Shown in pieces: positions 1-11,529 of a stretch of DNA of 64,000 nucleotides. The position numbers and the translations under genes are program-made. The DNA comes from Coptis chinensis. Lineage: Eukaryota > Streptophyta > Magnoliopsida > Ranunculales > Ranunculaceae. Below the pieces are notes generated by a model. It made no database searches and was not told the DNA's origin. It saw nothing but the letters and a program-made list of their open reading frames with translations. How positions within the stretch are numbered: the stretch's first letter is position 1; the number at the start of each line of letters is the position of its first letter. The DNA lies in assembly GCA_015680905.1 (NCBI GenBank), contig CM027384.1, positions 78,029,501 to 78,093,500 of the forward strand, in the 5' to 3' direction.

Positions 1-127
1 CCACATCACTGATTCAAAACTCATCGAATTAAAAACTATCAGACAAGATATTGACTAATTATATATAAGCGCCATGATATATTTATATATATATTTTTTT
101 TAAAAATGGTGAAAGAAGAAGAGACAC

Positions 128-2275
128 CTTTTCAATCCGCCGAATAAATGCATCTGCGGAACCAATGGCAGAAACACATAATGCAATCTTATTATGTACC
201 ACATTTAAAGGCAATTTGGAATAACAGTTGTCGACTACAAAGAAGCATGAAGGAGACAAGGTAGTGAAGAAAATGGGAAGTCCTTCATTCACTTCATGTA
301 TCATAAACTCAATAAGCTTCAGCTCCTTATCCGATATCTACATGAAATAAAGCAAAAAAACTAAGAACAAAAGAAAACATAGAACCAAAGGAAAGAATAC
401 AGCAGCGTTCAATTTAGACAAATTTTTGCTATTTCAACACCTTTAAAAAATGCAAAATGCACAAAAGAGAAAAACAAAAATAAAAATAATTTAGGATCGG
501 AGCTCATGTTACATAAACATATTTCATTGTGGTATTCAGCAGATATTAATGCTGCATTATTCTTCTTACCAAAAATCTAAACCAAAAGTCCACCACAATT
601 TACCAAGAAAGAATGTAAGCCTATACAACTGACCATGTGATTGAAATGTCAAACTTTATTTACAAGCACAGAATCACCAAAAGTTGAATTATTTAATCTT
701 AGCAGGAATATGGAGTTACTGTACAAAGATGAGAGCACACAAAGAAACAAGCTTCAAGGATCCAATTATACATACCATATCTGCGTGATGGATTACTGCA
801 ACATCTGCTCGATCAAGTGCAGCCAACGGTTCTCGTAGAGGTCCAAGTGGAAGCAATTGATTGTTCCCCCATGGCTTCATCCCATTTACCATCACAATTT
901 CCACGTCACGATACAAACTCCAGTGCTGTCTTGTTCATAACCACAAAGTAGTACAAGAAGTCAATAACCCCTAGATGAACAAGAATACCATGTATCCTGA
1001 TTCAAGTATTCAATAGCTAAAGAAAAGAGCAGATAACCTGCATTCCATCATCAAGAATTATAGCACCAATATTTTCTGAATACGAACTACTTTCCAGTTC
1101 CTGGTTTGTGCAAAGCTTCTCGATCCATTTACAATTACGTGGATCCAGATAACCATATTGTTCAAAAAAGCAAGCAGCAGTAGCAGATCGATTAGCACCC
1201 ACACCAATCTTTGCAGATGTTGCGGAAAGACGCCTTTGAAGCATTTTAGCTTCATCCCCACCGGCATAACCCTGCAAGAGAAAGAAACCTTCAGCACCAG
1301 CCCATCCACATTCTTCCCAGGCAAATAAGCTTATCCAAAAACCAGAATAGTAATTATGGAAACTGATTGATATTAACTAAAAAGCCAGCACTTTGGGAAA
1401 TTTTCATATAAGTTAATGTGAAAAACAGACTTTCAGTCCTTAACTCCAAATAGGCATAGACCTGCTCTTGGAAGTACCTAACTCTTTTGAGGGTATCCAA
1501 ATTCCATGGGAGCCATTTTTGGCTCTAAGGGAACACGGTCTGAAGGCAGATTGACCATGGAGTAATTATACTCCCCTAGGCGCCACTAGCAAGTTTTGAT
1601 CTCACAAACACCTACATGTAGTAGGGCTGCACAAACACTGAGACACAGGTTCATATTCTAAAGCCTTCTAATCCCACAAATCAAGAAAGGGAACAAAAAT
1701 TTATCCCTCTAGCCCAAAAAATCAAACACATACTCAAATTCAAACCAACAAAAGCTTCAATCTAACTTGTCACAAACTTCCCCAACACATTAATAGGCAA
1801 ACAAACATATCTAAACACATAGTAATTATCTAAAAACATTAAATTGAACAACCCCAGTGCATTACATTCAAGAAAAAACTCACTCTAGTAAGAATGAGAG
1901 GAGAAACTCCAGCTTGATGAAACAAAAGAGCCAAAAACTCAACCATAGGTGTCTTTCCATTTCCACCCCAAGTCAAATTACCAACACTTATAACTGGAAC
2001 AGGTAACCTGACAATACATTTTCAACACAGTCAATAATCACAGTAAACTTCAGTTCAAAGTTAAGTAAAAGAGTTTAAAAAAAAAGGGCGGGGTACCTTT
2101 GTTTTTTGAAGAGACCAAAGTGGTAGAGATTGTGACGAAGCGAGAGAACAAGTTTGTAGAGTGAAGAAACAGTGTAGAGAAATGGGATTAGTGAACGTTG
2201 GAGAAGTGGAAGGTTTGAGAAGTTTTGAGGTGAAGTATAAGCTATTTGGTTTACTAGTCTTTTAGTGCGTTCCAT
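128..2275 (-). CDS. LPXK: Tetraacyldisaccharide 4'-kinase (LpxK), 5' five exons, truncated by the window edge
   Basis: LpxK phosphorylates the 4' position of tetraacyldisaccharide 1-phosphate to give lipid IVA; plants carry this lipid-A-like pathway in mitochondria (family knowledge). Five coding exons are visible: 2275-2097, 2007-1884, 1271-1038, 925-776 and 337-128. All have GT-AG junctions and phases that add up to 299 codons, of roughly 400 usual for plant LpxK. The start is the ATG at 2275 ([14 protein letters not shown]), which matches where family members begin; an upstream in-frame ATG at 2350 is less likely. Exon 2 holds the nucleotide-binding motif [12 protein letters not shown], followed across the junction by [18 protein letters not shown]; exon 3 ends with the conserved DDGMQ, continued in exon 4 by [15 protein letters not shown]. 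No stop or frameshift was seen in these exons. The last exons lie beyond base 1; the reading frame in 1-127 looks intronic. Confidence 0.93.
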
Positions 2276-2464
2276 TTTTTTTTTTAATTTGAAAAATAAC
2301 CAAGTAAGAACATTATATATATGCATGCCTCTTCCAATGGGGTGCGGCATTGGTTTTCGTCCCAGTTTTTGGATTTTTAATGTTTAATGTGGGGGTCAAA
2401 TTAAAGGGCTGTGATATATAAAATTATAAAACCCTAATCAATTTTTTGTTTGAAAAAATTGCAA

Positions 2465-3726
2465 TTCAACTCAAAATAAACTAGACTCTTTTAATGCAAA
2501 TTTCTTTTGGGGAAAAACAAAAGACAATACAAATAAGATTCATTATACATGTTGGAACAAGATTTGTAAACCTAAATCTTGTTGTGGACTTGGAATCAGA
2601 CTTACTTCTCACCACAATACTGCTTTACAAACAAAGTTATTCTGGAGAATAGTAAAAGAATTGGACAAACCATAGGCCTCTAAAGAAATATGCAGGAGGG
2701 AAACTAATCATTTTAGTTAAATGTCCAAGAGGCGCCTCAAAGATCTAGAGAGGTATTATCAATGCAAGAGATGAAATCCTCCCTTAGTTATGCTGGCACA
2801 TTGGATAAGGAAATGAAATAGACATATGGATGGATCCCTGGATACCTACTTTGCCAAACAAAAAACCTTTTGGCCCCCGCCATTAAATAACCCTTACAAG
2901 AGAGTAGCCAATCTAATAGACTCGGAAAACCGCACATGGAAAACAAATATTCTGGATAGGCTTTTTCTTCCTAACATTGTGAGGAAAATTTTGAAAATAT
3001 CACTCAGTCAGAATGAACATGGAGACATCATCAGATGGATGAAAGAGCAAAATGGGGAACTAAGCGTAAAATCTGTCTACAAATACCTCAGCTCAAAGAC
3101 AGACGAAAACGAGCATAATTTGCACCTCTGGAAACAAATATGGAATACGGATACAACAGAAAGAGTCAAGTTGTTCCTCTTGAAGCTGTCACAAACAGCC
3201 TTCCCACAAGAGAGAACTTGAGGAATAAGACTATTACTAACTCTACAACTTGCTCGCGCTGCAATAACCAAGTGGAATCTACTTCTCATGAGTTTTTCCA
3301 TTGCAATATGCTAAGGCATATTTGGTATGCTTCTAAACTTTCCATTAGAACGGACCACTGGAACCAAACTGATTCAATCAGTACTATTATTAGTATTATT
3401 TGCTCTAACCTACACGATAAAACCATTTTATGGAACACTATAAGTAATTTCGCCACTATTATGTTTTTCATTTGGATTAGTATAAATGACATTGTTTTCA
3501 ATCAAAAACATACAAATGTTTTCAACATTATACGTAGAGCTACAACTTTCATTACAAATAATGAAAAATCTTTCTCCAAAAATAACCATTTACATATATG
3601 GCCACAAATAAACAACAATTGGTACTAGCTCACCACAGATGCCTCTTGGGATTGTAACACAAACCAAGTGGGAATAGGTTTTTCCTTATGGAATAACTTT
3701 GGTTACTGTATTATAAGACCAATTTG
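2465..3726 (+). mobile_element. Decayed LINE (non-LTR retrotransposon) 3' part: RT end, zinc-binding domain, RNase H start
   Basis: Translation in shifting frames reads as the C-terminal half of a plant LINE ORF2: LDSFNANFFWG and CKPKSCCGLGIR (end of the reverse transcriptase), then GNEIDIWMDPWIPTLP, then the zf-RVT domain with TTCSRCNNQ and HEFFHCN (about 3256-3307), then TTDASWDCNTNQVGIGFS, the start of an RNase H domain. The copy is dead: in-frame TAG where Trp is expected at 2673-2675, further stops at about 2735, 2790 and 2806, a frame change near 2865, another near 3180, and a stop just before the RNase H part at about 3626. It breaks off inside RNase H, so the 3' end is lost too. No poly-A tail or target duplication was recognised. 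Confidence 0.85.
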
Positions 3727-6098
3727 AAATTTGTCACATTCACATGTGAAAGAATCTATCACATACTATTTGCAAAGGAAATCCAAATCTCACCTAAAAA
3801 TAATAATTGCAAGAAACATAATGTATAGTTATAAAGAAAAAAAAAATTACCCGAATTGGTTAACTTAAGAGCTTGATTCTGCACAATCAAATCTTGCTCT
3901 CAACCTGCAGTTTGCGGAGTCAAGTAGTAAGGAAGGTTGTTGTTGAAGTAAATATGGAGAGCATGAAATTGAAGAAAAAAATACCCAAATTGGTTAACCT
4001 GCAGGAGAAGGTGGTATATTAGAATGGGAAAAGACTAACAACCACGAATGAAAAGACTTCTAATCAAACTAATAAGAAGCAATGTTTGTGGGGCTCAAGC
4101 AAAATAGGTAACAACAATGGAAAAGCTTATGGCGATATCATGTTAGTGTACGGTGTAGTAACCTAGAACCTTGCATTTGATGAGGATAACCTTGAGATGC
4201 CTAGACTACTTGTAGTAAGGTAATCACCATTCCTTATACATGTTCCCATGCCTCAGTCCAACTAATGCTCCTAATTAAACACATAATAATAACATAATAT
4301 TTTGAAGGAGAAAGTTTTCAAAATATAAGGTACTCATTTTTCTCAAACAATTGCTATCATAAGTTGAACACCAAGAATGAATGTATGGTATGACAAACAA
4401 ACACATATGCAAGGGAAGAAACAAAATATGGATTCTACATTAACCTAAAAACGATGGAAACTAACTTACAAAGTGAGGCATTTTTATCAAACAATGTGAG
4501 TATCTCAAAGATATAACGTGTGAATGCAACCTTTAGCTAGGATTCAGGATACCAATAGAATTTTATAATCATCAATGCTTTTTAATAATGGCGAGAAGTA
4601 AACCATGAGCAAAACAAAACAACCTACTAAAACAACAACTCATGCCGGTTTAAAGAAGGTCTTTGAATCGATGAGCCAATGAGAATGGTACTCATTTAAC
4701 TTACTTCCAAATTTCCAATAAAGGTGAAACAACCACAAAGAAAATATTGTTCCAAGTATAAAGGTAAACTTGTAATGCGCATAAATGCCTCAAAGACAAA
4801 AGCTCCATAGACCTCGCCGTAAATAAACCCGTTGGCTTACCACCAATGAGACCATGTCCATAACGTTTTGACGAAACTCTTAAGTAGGGTGTCAAGTTGA
4901 CTACATGCATGGCTGGTATCTTGAATCAGCCGAGTCTCCAAAGATATAGATTTCTTGAACTAAGTCTTCCTAAACCACCACCAAAACAGATGAAACAAAG
5001 ACTACCCATTGAAGGATTTAAGTAAGGGGATGGACATTAATACTTATTTCTCTCATATAATATATTTGTTTTACCGCAAGGTGACTATGATTGATAAGAA
5101 CCCTTACAAAGGAATCATATTCTTCCCAAACCAAGATCTGCTCATAAGTATCACCATGTCTTTTAATAATTGTTAGCAAGCTCCTTATAAGATTCCCATT
5201 GATGGCCTTCAGTCTTTAAGAGATAAAGTTAACATATGAGATTCTAATGTAAAAGACAACACAAAGGGTTTGAAAACAAACAAATCACCTTAATTCATTT
5301 GTTTTCCCACTTTCTGCATGCTATGGTTAGGGGGGGTGGTCTTACTCTTACAACAGACTTGCTTGGCTTGCAACTACATATTCCTACTACACAACCCAAA
5401 GATGAAACCGTCATCAGTTTTTGTTTGATGTACTTAGGCTTAATGTCATTGCAATGACATGTCAAATTCATTCAACACAATAACACCTAACTCATATCGG
5501 GTTCTACATGCTTTCTCTAGATTGAAGTTATACACAAAGAAAACCAAATTTATAGAAACATAGAGAGATAGGGCGGAGAGATCATAGCTTGAGCAGAGAG
5601 ATTGTACTTCATTAGATGTATTTACTTGCTAGAAAGGTATGACCATGTATGTGTGGAAGGTGCAGTGTGCATTGAAGATCATGTTTTGCAAATAGAATAA
5701 ATAAGGCACTAAGCCAGTAAGGTCATTTACCAATTCAAAGATCGCCAAAAATTATAACGACTTTGTTTGTTATGCTCAAGTAGGTTGCGCACGAAAGAAC
5801 GTATCAAACGGATTAAGACAAATTAAATAAACAAAACATACATTCAGCCACATTAACAAACAAATTATTAAAATGAAATAGAAAGTATTTTTATTGGTAA
5901 ACCATTATTTCCAAATATTTCCAATCAAATTGCACATAAACATTGCCCATAATAAAAAGATCAAACTACTTACCCGGTCATAAAATTGAAGACAACCACT
6001 ATTCATTCAACGATTCTTGCTATATACCATATGAAACTGCTGAACAAACTGTCATAGCACACCTAGTTAGTCATCCATCTGCATCCAAATGGAAAAGT
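3727..6098. other. Gene-free stretch between LINE remnant and copia element
   Basis: AT-rich DNA with frequent stops on both strands. A short repeat, (C)CGAATTGGTTAACTT-like, occurs near 3850 and 3990. A 69-codon minus-strand frame at 4701-4910 has no family I recognise. Nothing else could be supported. Confidence 0.5.
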
Positions 6099-6103
6099 AA
6101 AAC
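6099..6103. repeat. Target-site duplication, left copy (AAAAC)
   Basis: AAAAC directly abuts the left LTR and is repeated exactly at 11525-11529 beyond the right LTR, which fixes the element ends. Confidence 0.9.
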
Positions 6104-6682
6104 TGTTGTGAATATATAAGTGCGGAAACAACGTTACCCACAAAAAACGGATCAATCCTACACAAAGATCGATCCTTCACACTAGACAAGACTTCAACAC
6201 CCTCCAAGCAATATCCCAACACTTCTCAATATCAAATAACAAGCATATAAAGTAAAACAATTAATGTAAAGGAAGAACAAACCACAAGACGAGATATATC
6301 GTGGTTCGGCAATTTGCCTACTTCCACACTGCGAGTTCCAAGCTTTACTAGATGTCTTGAGTAACAGATTACAAGTCTCTCAATTCACTCACAAAGAATG
6401 AACACTCAACTCACAAAGAATTGCTCTCTTATAATCTCTCTCTTTCTTGGTTTTGGAAAAGTTAGTTTTTCCAAAAACCGATTTTGTTTTTATACCAAAA
6501 ACCAAAATCGCGATTCTTTATGTGAAGCCCAAAAAAAATGACTCGAAGGGGTGGAAGTGTGGCGCTTCTTCCGAAGCGCTGGTCGCTAAAACATCTTGGA
6601 CCATGAGCTGGTCGATTCCTTACTCCCGAAGGCGGCCTCTGAATGTAAAAAAGAGTAAAACTTCGTTTTTTTTTTCTCTACA
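6104..6682 (-). repeat. 3' LTR of the copia element
   Basis: The LTR is 579 bp. It is nearly identical to the right LTR over about the first 390 bases (six differences counted by eye), then strongly diverged over roughly 6505-6650, then alike again to the terminal CTCTACA. On the element's own strand the diverged block lies near the LTR start, that is in U3. Confidence 0.92.
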
Positions 6683-6697
6683 TTTCTCCACCTCGGT
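6683..6697 (-). other. Polypurine tract of the copia element
   Basis: On the minus strand the bases just before the 3' LTR read ACCGAGGTGGAGAAA, a purine-rich run ending exactly where the LTR begins with TGTAGAG. This is the expected plus-strand primer position. Confidence 0.75.
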
Positions 6698-6825
6698 GAG
6701 GTTTTAACACATAAAACCAAGCCCGAACACATCCAAAGAAGATCACATCCGGTAAGAACACCTCCAAAGAAGGAAGACTTCGCGAAATAACCGCCCGGAA
6801 GGGCTATGCCCACCACGGGGCTCTT

Positions 6826-9800
6826 TCAAACATGTAGGATTTGGAGCAAGTCCAAACGGTGTTGGAACTTAACTCCGGTGACAACTTTCGTCGACAAGAT
6901 ATCGCGGGGGTTGTCATGGGTGTCTACTTTCTCAAGTGCTACATCATCATCCTCAACGACATCCCGTATAAAGTGATAACGGACATCAATATGCTTGGTT
7001 CGACCATGATGAACTTGATTCTTCGCCAAATGAATAGCACTCTGACTATCACAATACACAAAGAACATTACGCTTCAATACCCAAATCATCTAGAAGACC
7101 TCGAAGCCATAGTGCCTCTTTCATCGCCTCGCCATCGCCATATACTCGCCTCGGTAGTAGATAGAGCAAGCAAGCGTAGCTGTAGCATAGACCTCCAACT
7201 AACCGGTGCACCATGCATCATAAACACATAACCGGAGTCGATCGTCGTCTATCTAGATCACCGCATAATCGGAATCCACAAACCCACTGACATAACAAGT
7301 GCCTCCACCATAAGCTAATCCCACATCCAAAGTACCCTTCAAGTACCTTAGTACCCATTTCACTGCCTCCCAATGCTGCTTCCCAGGATTTGCCATATAC
7401 CTGCTGACAACACTAACTGCCTGTGAAATGTCTGGGCGTGTGCACACCATAGCATACATCAAACTGCCCACGACACTTGCATGATAAGGAACATTTGCCA
7501 TATGCTTTTTTTGTTCCTCCAATCGAACTAGGGAGAGAACTTAGCTGAAAGCCTAAAATGCCCAGCTAAAGGTGTAGAAACCGACTTTGCATTCTCCATA
7601 CCAAATCGAGAAATTACTTTCTGAATGTATTTCTTCTGAGATACAACTATCCGTCGCTTCTTCCTATCTCTGTCAATCTCCATGCCCAGTATCTTCTTGG
7701 CTCCACCTAAGTCTTTCATCTCAAACTTCGAGCTAAGTTGAGATTTCAACTTGTCTATCTCCACCATGCTTTTGGAAGCAATAAGCATGTCATCCACATA
7801 AAGCGGGGAGATAGATGAAGTCATTACCACGAAGCGCTTCTAAAGTAGACACAACAAATACATACTTTGCCGGGTGTACTCATGTTGCATCATGAATGTG
7901 TCAAAGCGCTTGTACCATTGCAGGCGATTGCTTTAACCCGCATGATGGACCGATTCAATTTGTATACATAATCTTCTTTCAAGAACGACAAACCCTTCGG
8001 GTTGTCTCATATAGATCTCTTCTTCCAAGTCCCCATGCAAAAGCGGTTTTCACATCAAGTTGCTCTAACACCAAGTTGAAGTGAGCAACTAAACTTAATA
8101 ACACACTAATGGACGTATGTTTGACCACCGGGAAAATACCTCATTGTAGTCAACTCCTTCTTTATGTAAAAACCCTTTTGCTACCACTCTTGCCTTGTAC
8201 CCGATCTTTGCCGGTTCGGGAAGGACCTCTTTCTTTACGAACACCCATTTCTTGCCGATAGTCCTTTTGCCCTTTGGCAATAAAACTAGGTCCCATGTGT
8301 GATTTTTATCAAGAGATTCCATCTCGCTTGCATAGCTACCAACCAATCTCGTAATGAGCATCTCTAGCGGCTTCCTTGAAGCTATCCGCTCATCATCTTC
8401 GATATTCGGTGCATATGCCACTAAATCCACGACCATAGTGTTTCACCGGTTTTCGTGCCCATACTTGTGCACTTCTTTAACTTGTCTCGTGGCTGTGGTC
8501 GCCCACTACAAGTTCGCGGATGCTCTTGCTCTTCTTCTGTTCTTTGGCGTGTGGTTCCATGATTTGGTACCTCATCATGATCTAACCGGTCATCTCATCA
8601 GATCGGACAACTCAAGCTCATTAGCTTGAACTTCTATAGACTCACCATTATGCCCCAACTACCGGAAACCATTGAAGATAACACACGAAGTCTCATCAAA
8701 GGGTAACATCTCTGCTGACCAGGCACTTGTGGTTTTCTAGACACCACAATCGATATCCCTTTACCCCATTTGCAAAGCCTAAGAATATGGCCTTCTTAGC
8801 TCTAGGATCTAGCTTGATGTCCCTCACATGGTAGTAAGCTGTCGATTCAAACACTCGCAAAATACTATAATTAGCTGGGTTACCTGACCACACCTCATAA
8901 GGTGTCCTGCAATCTATAGTTGTAATGCTTGGTGACCTATTATGCGGGTAACACGCCATGGACACGCGTGATTCCGCCTAATACTCTTTGCCTAAACTAG
9001 CATTAGACAATAAACATCTTGCTCTTTCAAGCAAAGTTCTATTCATCCTCTCGCCATTCCATTCGTGGCGTGCCCCCGATATCTAGTGTCCGGCAATTCC
9101 CATTACAAGCCGCCGAGAACTCTTGGAAAGGTCCATAGGTATACTCGATTACCATTGTCGGACCATAATGTCTTTACCTTCCTATCGTGCGATTCTCAAC
9201 CCTTGCCTTCCACTTCTTAAATGTCTCAAACACTTCATCTTTTCGATTTCATCATATACACCCACACATAGCGAGTATGATCATCAATGAATGAGACATA
9301 ATAGCGGTTACCTCCCTTGGAAGCCACCACGGAGGGTCCCCAAACATCCGTATGCACATAATCAAGGATGCTGTTGTGCCGTGTCGCGTGCTTGAACTTG
9401 AACTTGACTTTGATCGCCTCCCATAGACGCAATGCTCACGAGAACCCCATACTTGGCTTCTTCAAGTTCTTCAAGAACCCTTGCTTTGTACAACTCGGAC
9501 AAACCCTTTTCACTCATATGCCCTAAACGATATGCCATATCTTAGTGCACTCAAAATCATTACTACATGCACCGGTTTTGCTACATCGCCTATCACCGTT
9601 ACTACCTATCGAGTATACAAGGTTCCATATTTTGACCCTTCATAACAACTAAAGAGCCATTAACAATATTTAGGACTCCACATTCGCTTACAAACTTGTG
9701 GCCTTTGGAATCCAAGGTACCAAGAGAAATAAGACTTTTCTTTAGCTCAGGAACATGTCTCACATCGGTTAAAGTCCTCACTACACCATCATACATCTTG
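6826..9800 (-). pseudogene. Broken copia pol: pre-integrase, integrase, reverse transcriptase, RNase H
   Basis: Reading 3' to 5' on the plus strand, recognisable pieces are: pre-integrase (about 9796-9602); integrase core with DYVHTDVWGP and FIDDHTRYVWVY (9432-9235); integrase C-terminal part with PYEVWSG and KAIFLGFANGVKGYRLW (8965-8696); reverse transcriptase start with NHTWDLVLLPKG and KKWVFVKKE (8436-8095); RT catalytic YVDD (7789-7800) with KDLGGAKKILGMEI; PDISQAVSVVSRYMANP and LRYLKGT (7522-7253); and RNase H with YCDSQSAIHLAKNQVHHGRTKHIDVRYHFIRD (7068-6960; two adjoining pieces). The pieces lie in different frames separated by stops, so no continuous polyprotein remains. Confidence 0.9.
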
Positions 9801-10029
9801 ACCGTATAGTTCCAATTCCTACCGTCTTACAAGCAACGTCATTACCCATTAAAAGCGGAACCACCATCAATGCTCTCATAAGAAGTAAACCACTTTCTAT
9901 TCGGACACATATGATAGGAACATCAGGAATCAAGAATCCACTTTTTCGGTCATATAGTCTTGTGTGGACACACGAGTGAACTCATCCCTTCGTGAGCACA
10001 AGCATAATTTGCCTCAATTTTTGCCTTAC

Positions 10030-10807
10030 CTTTCTTCGACCATCTCTCTTGTTCTCTTTCTTGGTGAGGACAATTACTTGCATAATGTCCCTTTTCATTG
10101 CAATTGAAGCTTTGTACATATTTTAAAGGCTTCTTTGACTTGGACCTAGAATTCTCATTACTTGAATAATTCGTTCATCTGCAATTTCCTCTTGCCACTA
10201 GCCCCCGACCTGCATCAATGCTATTCTCTACACGTGTCTTCTTCATCAACTCATAAGAAAGAAGTGCACTTTGAACTTCGTCAAGATCGGCGACTTTCTC
10301 GTTCATGAATGTAGTCATTAGATGCTCATAGCTTTCGGCAAAGGAGAATATTAAACATGCCGCTTGATCCTCATCATCCATCTTCATACCAACATTCAAA
10401 TAATCCGCTAGGCGTTGATGGAACTCACTAACGTGCTCTTGCATCGTTGAACCATCGACCATCATGTACCGATAAAGACGCTTCTTAAGGTACATCTTGT
10501 TAAATCATGCTCTTGGTCATATACATAGACTCTAGTTTGAGCCAAATCCGGCAATGGTATTTTCTCCCATCACACTATACATAACCTCATTAGCAAGACA
10601 TAACCGGATTGATGAACAAGCTTGAAGATCGAACTCTTCCCAATCATCATTACTCATACTCGCCGCTTTAGATTTAATCCCCTTTAAAGCCTTGTGCAAA
10701 CCTTGTTGGATGAGGATGTCCTTTACTTGGACTTGCCAAATCCCAAAGTTATTCTTCCCATTAAACTTCTCTATTTCAAACCTTGCGTTTGACATCTTGG
10801 GAGCCAT
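10030..10807 (-). pseudogene. Broken copia gag with altered zinc knuckle
   Basis: Gag begins at the ATG at 10807 (MAPKMSNARFEIEKFNGKNN). It carries IWQVQVKDILIQQGLHKAL and continues in a second frame from 10495 with LYLKK-type text, DEDQAACLIFSF and LDEVQSALLSYELMKK. The zinc knuckle follows at about 10108-10060 as SFNCNEKGHYASNCPHQ. The expected first cysteine of CX2CX4HX4C is serine here, and at least one frameshift lies between the two Gag pieces near 10500-10530. Confidence 0.88.
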
Positions 10808-10922
10808 CTTTCAAGTTACACACAATAACCCAAAAGAAACAGTTTCACCTCGGAATTTAATCGAACACCTTGTCTACACAAATTTTGAGCATTAAACTCA
10901 AAATCCTAGGTCGTATACCTAA

Positions 10923-10935
10923 GCTCTGATACCAA
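10923..10935 (-). other. Primer-binding site, initiator tRNA-Met type
   Basis: On the minus strand TTGGTATCAGAGC follows the 5' LTR after about one base. It matches the 3' end complement of plant initiator tRNA-Met used by many copia elements. Confidence 0.9.
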
Positions 10936-10936
10936 T

Positions 10937-11524
10937 TTTTGTGAATATATAAGTGCGGAAACAACGTTACCCACAACAAACGGATCAATCCTACACAAAG
11001 ATCGATCCTTCACACTAGACAAGACTTCAACACCCTCCAAGCAATATCCCAACACTTCTCAATATCAAATAACAAGCATATAAAGTAAAACAATTAATGT
11101 AAAGGATGAACAAACCACAAGACGAGATATATCGTGGTTCGGCAATTTGCCTACTTCCACACTGCGAGTTCCAAGCTTTACTAGATGTCTTGAGTAACAG
11201 ATTACAAGTCTCTCAATTCACTCACAAAGAATGAACACTCAACTCACAAAGAATTGCTCTCTTATAATCTCTCTCTTTCTTGGTTTTGGAAAAGTTAGGT
11301 TTTCCAAAAAACTGATTTTGTTTTTATACCAAAAAACCAAAATCATTGGTTCTAATGAAGCCCACAAAAATGACTGGCTTGGTGGTGAGAGCGTGAGCCT
11401 TGCGTGTGGCCTTGGCTATCGAGCTGGTGGTCGTGCCAAAACACTGGACCATGGACAATTCGAAGCTCTGGCCTTGGCTCTGAATGTTAAAAAACAGAGT
11501 AAAACTCGTTTTTTTTTCTCTACA
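10937..11524 (-). repeat. 5' LTR of the copia element
   Basis: The LTR is 588 bp. Its end next to the primer-binding site is TTTTGTGAAT on the plus strand, where the other LTR has TGTTGTGAAT. The far end is CTCTACA followed by the AAAAC duplication. The block at about 11345-11490 does not match the corresponding block of the other LTR, although both flanks of the block do. Confidence 0.92.
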
Positions 11525-11529
11525 AAAAC
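11525..11529. repeat. Target-site duplication, right copy (AAAAC)
   Basis: AAAAC follows the right LTR directly and is identical to 6099-6103. Confidence 0.9.

Larger units (their letters stand above)
6104..11524 (-). mobile_element. Complete Ty1/copia LTR retrotransposon, minus strand, non-functional
   Basis: The element is bounded by two LTRs (6104-6682 and 10937-11524), each ending ...TACA on the plus strand. The left LTR begins TGTTGTGAAT; the right has TTTTGTGAAT, a G-to-T change in the terminal dinucleotide. A perfect 5-bp target duplication AAAAC flanks it at 6099-6103 and 11525-11529. On the minus strand the order is 5' LTR, primer-binding site, gag, zinc knuckle, protease/integrase, reverse transcriptase, RNase H, polypurine tract, 3' LTR. 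Integrase before RT is the diagnostic Ty1/copia order. The Gag and RT wording resembles the Tork/Tnt1 group (lineage inferred, not tested). Many frameshifts and stops interrupt the polyprotein, so the copy is not autonomous. Total length is 5421 bp. Confidence 0.95.

Noticed and set aside
4701-4910. 69-codon minus-strand frame as a gene
   Set aside because: No recognisable domain and no continuation in neighbouring frames.
10923-10935. Match to tRNA-Met sequence
   Set aside because: Only 13 bases, located exactly next to the LTR; it is the primer-binding site, not a tRNA gene.
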